DNA of 25,919 nucleotides from JBBSOW01 sp038259365. GTDB taxonomy: Bacteria > Actinomycetota > Actinomycetes > Propionibacteriales > Propionibacteriaceae. Both the position numbers and the translations under genes were made by a program. Shown here one piece after another: positions 7,034-15,063 of this stretch. The notes under the pieces were generated by a model. That model searched no databases and was not told the origin of the DNA. It was given only the letters and a program-made list of their open reading frames with translations. Location of the stretch: NCBI GenBank assembly GCA_038259365.1, contig JBBSOW010000039.1:1-25919 (forward strand), written 5' to 3'. Position 1 is the stretch's first letter. The number at the start of each line of letters is the position of its first letter.

Positions 7034-8199
7034 CGGGAGATCCCCGCCGCGTCCAGCACCAGACCCAGCCGGTGGGCGGCCAGGCGAGGATCGGGAAGGA
7101 GGCGAGCCTCGTTGGCGAGCTCGAAGATCCGGGACAGGTGCACCGCCGAACGCGCGGACTGGAGGCCGCCCACCATGGTGAACCCCTCCTGGTGCCCGGA
7201 TAGCCACGACATAAACGCGATGCCGGTCTTGTAGTAGAAGGTGGGCTCGGCGAAGATCTGCCGGGACAGGGCCAAGGTGGGTTCCATCTCGGCTCGGTAG
7301 GCCTCGACGTCGCCGGCGTCCAGGGCGCTCAGCGCGGCCGCCGCGGCGGGGGCGATGGCGGCGAAGGCGCCGAGGAGCGCGTCGGAGTGCTGCTGGCCGT
7401 CGCCCTCTATGAGCTCGGGGTAGTTGAAGTCGTCGCCGGTATAGAGGCGGACGCCCTCGGGGAGCGCGGCCCGCAACGACACCTCGTGCTCGGCCGAGAG
7501 CAGCGAGACCTTGACCCCATCGATCCGGTCGGCGTGCTCGCGCACCAGGTCGAGAAAGGTCTCGGTCGCGACGGCGACGTCGGTGCTGCCCCAGTAACCG
7601 GTCAGCGCCGGATCGAAGGCCGGCCCCAACCAGTGCAGCACGACCGGCTGAGCGACCTGGCCCAGCACGGAGTCGTAGACGCTCCGGTAGTCCTCGGCGG
7701 TGCGGGCGACGGCGGCCAGGTGCCGCGACGCCATCACGATGACCTGCGCGCCAGCGTCCTCGACGACGGCCACCTGTTCCAGGTAGGCCTGCGTGACGGC
7801 CTCGAGGGTTTGCGGCTCTGCCGGCAGATGGTCCGTGCCGGCGCCCGCCGCGATGCGCGCGCCGAAGTCCTTGGCCTGGGCGGAGCTGCGCTGGATCAAC
7901 TCCTGGGTGGCGGGCCAATCGAGCCCCATGTTGCGCTGCGCGGTGTCCATCGCCTCGGCGACGCCCATGCCGTAGCCGAACAGGTGCCGGCGGAAGGCCA
8001 GGGTCGCGTCCCAGTCCAGGACGGCGGGGGCGCCGGGAACGTTGTCGGCGAAGGGATCGGCCACCACGTGGGCGGCCGCGAACGCCACCCTGGAGCGGAA
8101 CGGGCCCGGGTGCGCGGCCCAGTCTCGGGGCTCCTCCAGCGTGATCCGATGCAACGAGCCGTCGGCCCGGGGCAGGCTCAGGGAGTCGGCGCGGGACAT
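7030..8199 (-). CDS. DUF993, dihydrodipicolinate synthase-like (aldolase superfamily)
   Basis: Protein of 389 residues, full length for the DUF993 family, which belongs with the DHDPS/N-acetylneuraminate lyase Schiff-base aldolases but has no established reaction that I know of. Lys230 in IDGVKVSLLS is placed like the Schiff-base lysine of DHDPS, and HWLGPAFDPALTGYW (189-203) corresponds to the strand before it. The C-terminal segments FYYKTGIAFMSWLSGHQ and MVGGLQSARS are family hallmarks. ATG 8199 has AGGAGG seven bases upstream, inside the end of the oxidoreductase gene, and the stop of that gene overlaps it (TGATG). A role in cleaving a keto-deoxy or 3-keto sugar acid made by its operon partners is inference. 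Confidence 0.88.
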   Translation of the reverse strand: MSRADSLSLPRADGSLHRITLEEPRDWAAHPGPFRSRVAFAAAHVVADPFADNVPGAPAVLDWDATLAFRRHLFGYGMGVAEAMDTAQRNMGLDWPATQELIQRSSAQAKDFGARIAAGAGTDHLPAEPQTLEAVTQAYLEQVAVVEDAGAQVIVMASRHLAAVARTAEDYRSVYDSVLGQVAQPVVLHWLGPAFDPALTGYWGSTDVAVATETFLDLVREHADRIDGVKVSLLSAEHEVSLRAALPEGVRLYTGDDFNYPELIEGDGQQHSDALLGAFAAIAPAAAAALSALDAGDVEAYRAEMEPTLALSRQIFAEPTFYYKTGIAFMSWLSGHQEGFTMVGGLQSARSAVHLSRIFELANEARLLPDPRLAAHRLGLVLDAAGISR

Positions 8200-9347
8200 C
8201 AGCTGACCTCCTGCATCCCGACGCGGCGGCCCTCGTCGGAGGAACGCAGCCCGGCCTCGACGAGCTGCAGACCACGGACGCCAGCAACGAGATCGTAGGC
8301 GTGCGGGCGGCCGGCGTCGACGTCGGTAAGGAACTGCTCCCACTGGGCGCGGAAGCCGTTCCCGAACTCCTGCTGATCGGGGACCTGTTCCCATTGACTG
8401 CGGAAGTCCTCGGTGGTGGGCAGGTCGGGGTTCCACACCGGCATGGGCGTTTGAGCCCGGGGCTGCATCCGGCACTCGAAGAGCCCCGCCACGGCGGATC
8501 CGTGGGTGCCGTCCACCTGGAATTCGACGAGCTCGCCGCGATCCACCCGGACGGCCCACGACGAGTTCACCTGGGCGATGACGCCTCCGGCCAGCTCGAA
8601 GATCGCGTACGCGGCGTCGTCTGCCGTAGCGGTGTAGGGCTCGCCCTGCTCGTCCCACCGCTTGTCGATGTGGGTGACCGCCTTGGCGGTGACGGCCTCG
8701 ACCCGGCCGAAGAGGTTTTCCAGGACGTAGTTCCAGTGGCAGAACATGTCCAGCACCATGCCGCCGCCGTCTTCGGAGCGGTAGTTCCAGCTCGGCCGCT
8801 GGGCGGGGATGACGTCGCCCTCGAAGACCCAGTAGCCGAACTCGCCGCGCACCGAGAGGATCCGGCCGAAAAAGCCGAGATCGATAAGCCGCTTCAGCTT
8901 GAGCAGCCCGGGCAGGTACAGCTTGTCGTGGACGACGCCGTTGATGACGCCCGCCTGTTCGGCCGCCTGGACGAGGGCCTGGCCGTCGGCGACCGATTCC
9001 GCCACGGGTTTCTCGGTGTAGATGTGCTTGCCTGCCGCCATCGCCGCGAGGAGGGCGGCCTGACGCTGCGAGGTGAGCTGGGCGTCGAAGTAGACCGTGG
9101 CGGTCTCGTCGGCCAGCGCGCCGGCGAGATCGGTGGTCCACTCGGCCACGCCGTGCTCCTTGGCCATCCGGGCCAGCTTCTCCGCGTTCCGCCCCACGAG
9201 CACGGGCTCGACGAGGAGGCGATCACCGCTCGGCAGGGCGACGCCGCCGTCGTCGCGGATGGCCAGGATCGAGCGCAACAGGTGCTGGCGGTAGCCCATC
9301 CGTCCGGTGACACCGTTCATGATGATCTTGATCGTTCGCTCCGCCAT
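8199..9347 (-). CDS. Gfo/Idh/MocA-family NAD(P)-dependent oxidoreductase
   Basis: Sugar or inositol dehydrogenase-like protein of 382 residues and first gene of the operon. The N-terminal Rossmann fold has the nucleotide loop NGVTGRMG (11-18); EKP at 112-114 contains the conserved catalytic-site lysine; the C-terminal domain begins near GVVHDKLYLPGL and includes LDMFCHW, the family's D-x-x-x-H active-site helix. Start ATG 9347 follows AAGGAG by four bases. An open frame continues upstream across the operators but is not expected to be translated. The 5' region holds two overlapping LacI-type palindromes. The enzyme probably oxidises a sugar hydroxyl, with the DUF993 and TIM-barrel partners acting on the product; substrate unknown. 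Confidence 0.9.
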   Translation of the reverse strand: MAERTIKIIMNGVTGRMGYRQHLLRSILAIRDDGGVALPSGDRLLVEPVLVGRNAEKLARMAKEHGVAEWTTDLAGALADETATVYFDAQLTSQRQAALLAAMAAGKHIYTEKPVAESVADGQALVQAAEQAGVINGVVHDKLYLPGLLKLKRLIDLGFFGRILSVRGEFGYWVFEGDVIPAQRPSWNYRSEDGGGMVLDMFCHWNYVLENLFGRVEAVTAKAVTHIDKRWDEQGEPYTATADDAAYAIFELAGGVIAQVNSSWAVRVDRGELVEFQVDGTHGSAVAGLFECRMQPRAQTPMPVWNPDLPTTEDFRSQWEQVPDQQEFGNGFRAQWEQFLTDVDAGRPHAYDLVAGVRGLQLVEAGLRSSDEGRRVGMQEVS

Positions 9348-9360
9348 GACGCTCCTTCGC

Positions 9361-9385
9361 TTCGAGAGACTTCGTTTCGAGAGAC
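9361..9385. repeat. Short direct repeat in the oxidoreductase leader
   Basis: TTCGAGAGAC occurs at 9361-9370 and again at 9376-9385, a 15-base period. It lies between the operators and the ribosome site, in the untranslated leader of the minus-strand operon. It may be a replication-slippage duplication; no function is evident. Confidence 0.4.
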
Positions 9386-9386
9386 G

Positions 9387-9416
9387 TACGTAAGCGCTTA
9401 CGTAAGCGCCTACGTA
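9387..9416. promoter_or_regulatory. Two overlapping LacI-family operators
   Basis: TACGTAAGCGCTTACGTA at 9387-9404 is a perfect 18-bp palindrome with the central CG typical of LacI-family sites. TACGTAAGCGCCTACGTA at 9399-9416 is a second copy with one mismatched pair. They share six bases and are centred 12 bp apart. They stand between the oxidoreductase operon and the divergent lacI-type gene, so the LacI protein probably controls the operon and possibly itself. Confidence 0.82.
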
Positions 9417-9465
9417 AAGGTACCTCAGGCTCCGCCAATCCGGCAACCCTCCGGCAGGTATGCGT

Positions 9466-9471
9466 TAGGCT
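9466..9471 (+). promoter_or_regulatory. Probable -10 box of the LacI-family gene
   Basis: TAGGCT is a common actinobacterial -10 hexamer. It lies 32 bases before the regulator ATG and 26 bases before its GGAGGA ribosome site. No clear -35 is seen at 16-18 bases upstream. The operators end 50 bases further upstream. Confidence 0.4.
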
Positions 9472-9503
9472 CAACCCCTTGCGAGACGGGCGGAGGAACC
9501 CAG

Positions 9504-10541
9504 ATGACCCAGGCGGAGCGAGCCCCGCGGCTAGCCGACGTCGCCGCCGCGGCGGGTGTCTCCTCGGCGACCGCCTCCCGCTCCCTCCGGGGACTGGAGG
9601 GGGTCAGCCCGTCGGTGGCGGCAAGGGTGATCGCCGCCGCCGAGGCTCTCGGTTTCGTGGCCAACGCGCACGCCCGAACCCTCGCCGGTGGCCCGACCTC
9701 GTCGGTGGGGTTGGTGATCCACCAGATCGACGACCCCTACTTCACCGAGATCGCGGCCGGCGCGATCGGGGCGGCGGAGGCGCACGATCTCATCGTGCAG
9801 ATCTCGCAATCGGGCCGCGATCCCGAGCGGGAGCTCAAGCAAATCCGCACCCTGGTGGCCCACCGGGCCCGCGCCATCATCATCGCCGGATCCGGATATG
9901 CCGATGCCCGAGCCGAAACCACCGCTCGAGAGGTGCTGGCAGGGTTCGCCGGCAGGGCCGCCGTCATCGGCCGGCACCAGCTCGGCGTGGACGCGTTGCT
10001 GCCCGACAACGCCGGGGCGGGTCGGCTGACGGCGTCCCATCTCCTTGGTCTCGGCCACCGCCGGATTCTGGTGCTGAGTGGCCCGGAGAGGCTCACCACC
10101 GTGCAGGACCGGCTGTCCGGGGCGCTAGAGGTGCTGGGCGAGCATGACGGCGTGGGCGTCGAAATCGTTCCCACCGACTTCACCGGGCCCGACGCCGCCC
10201 GCCGGGTGCTCCACGCCCTTAAGGCACACCCGGACTGCACGGCGGTGCTGGCGCTGAACGATGCGATGGCGATGTGGGCGTGCCAGGCGCTAAGGTCGGT
10301 CGGCCTGAGCGTGCCCGGTGACGTCTCGGTGACCGGGGTCGGTGACGTGGCGGCGGCCAGCATGACCCATCCCGCCCTCACCACGGCCCGGTTCCCGCTG
10401 GCCTGGCTCGGGGAACGCGCCCTGGAGCTGGTGCTCAGGCCGGCCGCTAACCGGCCTCGACGAGAACCCGTTCCCGCGGCGCTTGTGGTTCGCGCCTCGA
10501 GCGCGGCGCCACGGCGTACGCCAATTCCCGCCGGCTATTGA
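9504..10541 (+). CDS. LacI-family transcriptional regulator
   Basis: Repressor of 345 residues, the usual family length. The N-terminal helix-turn-helix and hinge run from about 8 to 62 (LADVAAAAGVSSATASRSLR, then a hinge helix in ANAHARTLAGG), followed by a periplasmic-binding-protein-like sensor with SSVGLVIHQIDDPYFTEI, a core RRILVLSG and the conserved ALNDAMAMWACQALR and PGDVSVTGVGD segments. ATG 9504 is preceded by GGAGGA at 9492-9497; the longer open frame upstream is antisense to the oxidoreductase gene. It is divergent from the Gfo/Idh-DUF993-isomerase operon with two LacI-type palindromes between them, which makes that operon its likely target. Its 3' end overlaps the convergent SIS gene by seven bases. 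The inducer is unknown, plausibly a sugar from the same pathway. Confidence 0.93.
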   Translation: MTQAERAPRLADVAAAAGVSSATASRSLRGLEGVSPSVAARVIAAAEALGFVANAHARTLAGGPTSSVGLVIHQIDDPYFTEIAAGAIGAAEAHDLIVQISQSGRDPERELKQIRTLVAHRARAIIIAGSGYADARAETTAREVLAGFAGRAAVIGRHQLGVDALLPDNAGAGRLTASHLLGLGHRRILVLSGPERLTTVQDRLSGALEVLGEHDGVGVEIVPTDFTGPDAARRVLHALKAHPDCTAVLALNDAMAMWACQALRSVGLSVPGDVSVTGVGDVAAASMTHPALTTARFPLAWLGERALELVLRPAANRPRREPVPAALVVRASSAAPRRTPIPAGY

Positions 10542-11686
10542 TCGTGTAGCGGGTGCACGGTGACGCCCCGCACGACGCGGTTAACCTCGCCACCGGGGAA
10601 CGGATTGTCCGGGGTGAGCCCCAGGGCCAGCGAGCTGGCCATCGCCAGGCGCTGGGCCACGGTCACGGCGGCCACCGCCCAGTAGGCGTCGGGAAACGAG
10701 CCCACGCCCTGCAGGCGGAGGGTCCGGATCTCGCTGGGAACATCGCTCGGCGTGCCGTCTAGCTGCTCGGCGCTGCCGTCGATGGCCACCACTCGCTCGC
10801 CTAGCGCGGCCGTCAGCTCGGTGGCGATGTCGATGTCGTAGCGGCGGGTGTAGGGATCGTTGGAGAGGTAGACGACGACCAGCGTCTGCGGCGTCAGCAC
10901 CGACTTCGGCCCGTGCCGAAACCCCAGGGACGATTCCGAGAGCCCGATGACCCGTCCGGCGGTCAGCTCCAACAGCTTCAGCGCCGATTCCCGCGCCAGG
11001 CCGTGCAGCGGCCCGCTGCCGAGATAGATCACCCGGTCGGGAGACAGCTCGGCCAGGGCGTCGACATCGTCCTGCCCGGCCAACAGCTGTTCGGCGGCGG
11101 CCGCGACCGGTTCTATCGCCTCCACCCCGCTGGTCTTGGGGTTACTCAGGGCGAGTAGGGCGGTGAGGGTCATCCCGGTGAAGCTCGACGTCATCGCGAA
11201 GCTCTGGTCGTTCGCCTCGGGAGGCAACAACAGGACGAGGGACGACTCCCGGGCGCTGTGGTGGCGGGCCAGCTGCCCTTCGGCGTTGCAGGCGATGATG
11301 AGGTGGTTGACCTCGCTCAGGACCTGATCGGCCAGATCGACCGCGGCCACGCTCTCGGGGCTGTTGCCCGAGCGGGCGAAGGACACGAGCAGCGTCGGCA
11401 CGTCGGGCCTCAGGTATTCGTAGGGGTTGGAGACCAGATCGGTGGTGGCGATGGCCTCCACCCGGCGACCGAGGCTACGCGACAGCTCGGGAGCGGCCAC
11501 CTCCCCGGCGAACGCGCTGGTCCCGGCCCCGGTGAGCACGATGCGGGCGTCCGCGCGGTTCATCAGTGGAGCGAGAAAAGCGTCGATCTCGCCCCGTCGC
11601 GCTGCGATCATCTCGCTCACTTCGCGCCAGATGCCGGGCTGCTGCGCTATCTCGCGGGCTAGGTGGGTGTTCTCGGTCGTGGTCAT
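10535..11686 (-). CDS. agaS: SIS-domain protein, AgaS-like amino-sugar-phosphate deaminase/isomerase
   Basis: Cytoplasmic protein of 383 residues with two SIS (phosphosugar-binding) domains: the first around LTGAGTSAFAGE with the Ser-rich FARSGNSPES phosphate loop, the second around IYLGSGPLHGLARESALKL followed by ESSLGFRHGPKS. The ending LGLTPDNPFPGGEVNRVV closely resembles AgaS, which converts galactosamine-6-phosphate toward tagatose-6-phosphate with ammonia release. In chondroitin the amino sugar is GalNAc, so the job fits the operon. No GalNAc kinase, PTS or deacetylase is present in the window. It starts nine bases after the stop of the TIM-barrel gene, with AAGGAT as ribosome site, and is the last gene of the operon. 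Confidence 0.82.
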   Translation of the reverse strand: MTTTENTHLAREIAQQPGIWREVSEMIAARRGEIDAFLAPLMNRADARIVLTGAGTSAFAGEVAAPELSRSLGRRVEAIATTDLVSNPYEYLRPDVPTLLVSFARSGNSPESVAAVDLADQVLSEVNHLIIACNAEGQLARHHSARESSLVLLLPPEANDQSFAMTSSFTGMTLTALLALSNPKTSGVEAIEPVAAAAEQLLAGQDDVDALAELSPDRVIYLGSGPLHGLARESALKLLELTAGRVIGLSESSLGFRHGPKSVLTPQTLVVVYLSNDPYTRRYDIDIATELTAALGERVVAIDGSAEQLDGTPSDVPSEIRTLRLQGVGSFPDAYWAVAAVTVAQRLAMASSLALGLTPDNPFPGGEVNRVVRGVTVHPLHDQ

Positions 11687-11695
11687 CGGTGATCC

Positions 11696-12532
11696 TTAAC
11701 TCGTGGTGAAGACATCATTCGTCCAGCTGGCGGCGCGGCCGGCAAGTTCGGCCAGCGAGGGTTGTTCGGGGTGCCAGGCGCGTTCGTACTCCCAGGAGAC
11801 CCAACCGTCGAACCCGACATCGGTGAGAGCAGACGCCGCGTCGAGAAGCGGCAGGCTGCCGTCCCCCATCAGGACCGGCGTGAGGTCTGCACGCGAGGGC
11901 ACGTCCTTGACCTGCACGTAGGCCAGCCGCGCGCCGATCAGGGCCAGCGACCGCGCCGGCGTCTCCTCGCCGAGCCAGGTGTGCAGCACGTCCCAGATGA
12001 TCTTCACGTCCTCGCATCCGGGGTGGCTGAGGATGCGGACGGCGTCCTGGGCTCGGCCGTGGCTGTCGTGGGTCTCCAGGGCCAGCGTCACGCCGAGGTC
12101 GGCGGCCACCGTGGCCAGCGCGGCCAGGCGTCGGGACGCCCGGTTGTCCTGCGCCTCGGCGTCGACGGGCCTGGGATCTCCACCGGGGAAGACGCGCAGG
12201 TATTCGGCGCCGATGTCGGCGGTGAGTTGGAGGTGGTCCGTACCGTCCGCGATCACCTGTTCGTCGGTGGCGTCGGGGGTGGCCACCTTGACGTAGCTGG
12301 CGATGCTCAGAGAAGTGATGTCGGCGTCGCGGAGGCGCTCGACAGCGTGCCGGCGCTCGGCTCCGCTCAGGCCCACGTGGACGGGCTGGTCGGGCTGGGC
12401 GCGGAGTTCGACGCCGGCAAACCCGTGCTTGCCGGCAAGCCTCAGCACTTCGGTGAGGTCGGCGTCGGGGCACCCCAGGGTGGAAAACGCCAGGCGGGTC
12501 ACGGCCGCGTTGTCTTCGCTGTTCGTGGGCAA
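11696..12532 (-). CDS. TIM-barrel sugar phosphate isomerase/epimerase-like enzyme
   Basis: Protein of 278 residues in the same xylose-isomerase-like superfamily as the gene at 6125-7033 but clearly diverged from it. Expected metal ligands are Glu153 in LALETHDSHG, Asp181 with His184 in IIWDVLHTW, the VKD of VQVKD (208-210), and Glu248 in SWEYE. LMGDGSLPL (221-229) is the usual loop before the last strand. TTG 12532 is used because GGAGGAG stands right before it; a GTG ten codons in would also precede the first strand. It lies 80 bases after the PL8 gene and nine before the SIS gene, so it probably acts on a monosaccharide or uronate released from the lyase products. Reaction unknown. Confidence 0.87.
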   Translation of the reverse strand: MPTNSEDNAAVTRLAFSTLGCPDADLTEVLRLAGKHGFAGVELRAQPDQPVHVGLSGAERRHAVERLRDADITSLSIASYVKVATPDATDEQVIADGTDHLQLTADIGAEYLRVFPGGDPRPVDAEAQDNRASRRLAALATVAADLGVTLALETHDSHGRAQDAVRILSHPGCEDVKIIWDVLHTWLGEETPARSLALIGARLAYVQVKDVPSRADLTPVLMGDGSLPLLDAASALTDVGFDGWVSWEYERAWHPEQPSLAELAGRAASWTNDVFTTS

Positions 12533-12556
12533 GGCTCTCCTCCATTGAGTTATCCG

Positions 12557-12562
12557 AGCCTA
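12557..12562 (-). promoter_or_regulatory. Possible internal -10 box ahead of the isomerase gene
   Basis: The minus strand reads TAGGCT here, 25 bases before the TTG start and about 20 before its ribosome site, in the 80-base gap after the PL8 gene. It is the same hexamer seen before the LacI and GntR genes. A TTGCAC lies only 12 bases upstream of it, so -35 spacing is poor. It could allow the isomerase and SIS genes to be expressed apart from the lyases. Confidence 0.25.
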
Positions 12563-12612
12563 TCTATGCGGCTAGTGCAATGGCTTAGGCGGTAGGGGCA
12601 TGAGAGCGCCGC

Positions 12613-14979
12613 TCAGGGCGTCAACCTCAACGTCACGGCCACCCCGGCGCGACCGGCGGTCGGGACGGTGATGGCCACGCTGCCGCGCCGACGCTGCACC
12701 GAGACCCCCACATCGGACTCGACGGTGCGGTAGGGCATCGAGGCGATCGTGATGGTCACGCTGTCCTGGTTCTGGGTGGGATCGGCGACGGAGAGTTCGA
12801 GGTAAGCGGGGCCCCTCTTGGTGACCAGGATTGCGGCGCTGGCCGAACTCCACCGCCCGGCCGCGCTGCCTCGCCAGAAGGCGATGGCGTGCCTGCCCTG
12901 GTATTCCACCGATTGCACGTCGTCGTTGTTCGCGACGATCCTCAATCCATGGCGACGAGCCAGCGCGGCGGTCTCCTCGGCGGTCGCTCCGGGCACCAGC
13001 ACGTACGCGTACGTGGCGTTGTCGGGGCGCGTGCCGTGGTCGTCGACGATGGTGACGAACTCGCGGGTCAGCTCGGCGGTGGGGCCACCGTTGTTGATGT
13101 CGGCCCAGCTGCCCGTGCGGCGCTGGCGTACCGCTCGAAGCGCGGAGTGGTCGAGGAACACGTAGCCTCCGGTGCCCTCGAGGTGCGCCCACGTTGGGTC
13201 TTGCAACGCCGTGCCGGAGCCATTGGCGTCCAGCGCGTCGCCGTCAACGACGAGGCGGTTGCCCCCGTCGGCGCCGAGGTTGCGCTGCTCGACGATGGTC
13301 TCGACGGCCTCGTCCGTGCCCGTGCGGATCCCCGCCCCCAGGCACAGCAGCATCGTCGGGGTGAAGAACCACGCCTTGCGGGCCGTGAGGCCGGTGTCGC
13401 CGGGCGCGATCAGGTGTTGACCGACCATGGCGTACTCGCCCAACCCCGCGCTGCCGGTCCAGTCGTTGTTCGGGCTCGCAGCTCCCCACTGGCCCTCCAC
13501 CTTCGGTGGGAGCGGGGTCCGGTCGACGGTGATGCCGGGCAGCCGGGTCAGGTCCGCGGTCGGCCAGAAGCCGTCGTCGAAGTGTCCCTGATCTTGGCCG
13601 TAGAGGTAGGTCATCCCCGAACCGGTCTGGTAGCCCTTATCGTTCTCCCCGTTGCCGCACTCGTACCAGGCGATCCGTCGGCTGGACATCCCCAGCGAGG
13701 CCGCCCAGCCGGGCCCGCGGTAGGTGGCCCGGTCCATCGAGGGGAAGAGCTTGGGGCCGCGCGGCTCCGGGAGGGCCGACACGCCGGAGGCCAGCAGCGT
13801 CTTCACGATCGCGGTCCTGACGACGCTCGCGCCGGTCAGGATCGAGTCGTAGGTGTTCCGCTCGATCCAGCCTCGGCACAGCCCGCGCCACCGGTCGGCG
13901 GTCTCGGAATCGACGGCGTCGGCGAGCTGCAAGATGGCGATCACCGCGGTGTGCCCGTTGTCGTGGCTGCGTTCCTGCTCGCGAGAGATGGCGCGACCGC
14001 GGACCGCGTCCATCATCTGCTGGTTGTGGATGAAGGGCGCGAAGGAGTCCTCGACGGCGTCGAAGATGATCCGCCGCGACGGGTCGGACACCGCCGCCTC
14101 GGAGCCCCCGAGGAGGGCGAACAGCTTGCTCAGTCCCGAGAGCAACACCAGCCCGTAGGTGCCGGTGTAGGCGACCTTGCCGTGCTGGATGAACGAGCCA
14201 TCTTGATAGAACCCGTTGCCCGTCTCGACCAGCTGCCATACGTCGGAGAGTCCGGACACGGCGCGGGCGAGCTTGTCGGCGTCACCCCCCACAATCGAGC
14301 GGATGATGATGCCCTGGCACAGATCGACCCGGTTGGCGCCCTCGGAGAGTTGCTTTCCGCGGCTGTCGGGGAACTGGTAGTAGGGGTCCGGCACGTAGTA
14401 GTCGATGGCGCCGCAGTAGTCCGCGATTTCGGTTTCGCTCAACTCCGGGCCCACGATGGCCATCGTGTCGGCAAGGTCGCGGGGGGCACCGATCTCCCAG
14501 TGCCACCAGTTGCCGAACTCCTCTTGATTTGGGTTGTAGATCAGGCGATAGGTGTCGCCGAGACCGGCACGAATCACTTCCAGCAGATCGGCGTCGGCCT
14601 CGTAATCCGAGCCCGGCGTGGCCCAACCCGTCGCTAGCTGGGCCAACCGTGAATACGTGGTCCTGATGTTCTTTTCTTTCGAGAACGGGGCGTCGGTGAA
14701 GACCTCGGAACGGTTTTCGCCACTTTCTAGCAGTGTCAGCGTTTTAGCGATACCACTGTCGAGGGTGCCAATCGCCCGCGCGAAGTCGGCGTCGCCGAGC
14801 ACGATCGCCTTCCGGCCGGTCAGCTGATCGACCCACCTCTTGCGCAATCGCTCCATCTCGGGCCCGCCGAGCGCGGCCGCGTACTGCGGCATCTGGGCAA
14901 AGGCGCCGCCGAGGGCCGCGGCCACCGCCGCCGTACCGGTGGCCTTGAACAGGGTGCGTCGAGAGAGAGAGGTAGTCAT
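12613..14979 (-). CDS. PL8 lyase, hyaluronate/chondroitin AC lyase type, Tat-exported
   Basis: Secreted polysaccharide lyase of 788 residues that cuts hyaluronan and/or chondroitin by beta-elimination. A Tat signal opens the protein: SRRTLFKATG (6-15), then an Ala-rich segment to about 36. PL8 hallmarks follow: NWWHWEIGAPR (157-167), Asn216 in EGANR, His266 and Tyr275 in FIQHGKVAYTGTYG, Arg329 and Arg333 in RGRAISR, and Glu440/Asn443 in YECGNG. The 50-, 9-, 54- and 58-residue spacings equal those I recall for the chondroitin AC lyase catalytic Asn, His, Tyr and Arg residues, so the active site looks complete. Beta-sandwich domains fill the C-terminal half. There is no LPxTG or other anchor, so it should be released. 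The choice between hyaluronan, chondroitin or xanthan-type substrate is inferred from the neighbours. The ribosome site before ATG 14979 is weak. Confidence 0.92.
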   Translation of the reverse strand: MTTSLSRRTLFKATGTAAVAAALGGAFAQMPQYAAALGGPEMERLRKRWVDQLTGRKAIVLGDADFARAIGTLDSGIAKTLTLLESGENRSEVFTDAPFSKEKNIRTTYSRLAQLATGWATPGSDYEADADLLEVIRAGLGDTYRLIYNPNQEEFGNWWHWEIGAPRDLADTMAIVGPELSETEIADYCGAIDYYVPDPYYQFPDSRGKQLSEGANRVDLCQGIIIRSIVGGDADKLARAVSGLSDVWQLVETGNGFYQDGSFIQHGKVAYTGTYGLVLLSGLSKLFALLGGSEAAVSDPSRRIIFDAVEDSFAPFIHNQQMMDAVRGRAISREQERSHDNGHTAVIAILQLADAVDSETADRWRGLCRGWIERNTYDSILTGASVVRTAIVKTLLASGVSALPEPRGPKLFPSMDRATYRGPGWAASLGMSSRRIAWYECGNGENDKGYQTGSGMTYLYGQDQGHFDDGFWPTADLTRLPGITVDRTPLPPKVEGQWGAASPNNDWTGSAGLGEYAMVGQHLIAPGDTGLTARKAWFFTPTMLLCLGAGIRTGTDEAVETIVEQRNLGADGGNRLVVDGDALDANGSGTALQDPTWAHLEGTGGYVFLDHSALRAVRQRRTGSWADINNGGPTAELTREFVTIVDDHGTRPDNATYAYVLVPGATAEETAALARRHGLRIVANNDDVQSVEYQGRHAIAFWRGSAAGRWSSASAAILVTKRGPAYLELSVADPTQNQDSVTITIASMPYRTVESDVGVSVQRRRGSVAITVPTAGRAGVAVTLRLTP

Positions 14980-15063
14980 GGGGGTGATCCGTTCGAAGTG
15001 ATAAGAGGGGGTTTGCCTAGCTCGTTCCCTACTCTCCTAGCTGGGCAAGGAAGGAATCCAGAC

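Noticed and set aside
7034..8287. Open frame extending the TIM-barrel isomerase upstream through the DUF993 gene
   Set aside because: The extension is an Arg/Gly-rich shadow of the DUF993 coding frame; the ATGA overlap at 7030-7033 gives the true start.
8301..9503. Open frame extending the LacI gene about 400 codons upstream
   Set aside because: This part is antisense to the Gfo/Idh gene and crosses the operators; the GGAGGA site at 9492-9497 and the family length fix the start at 9504.
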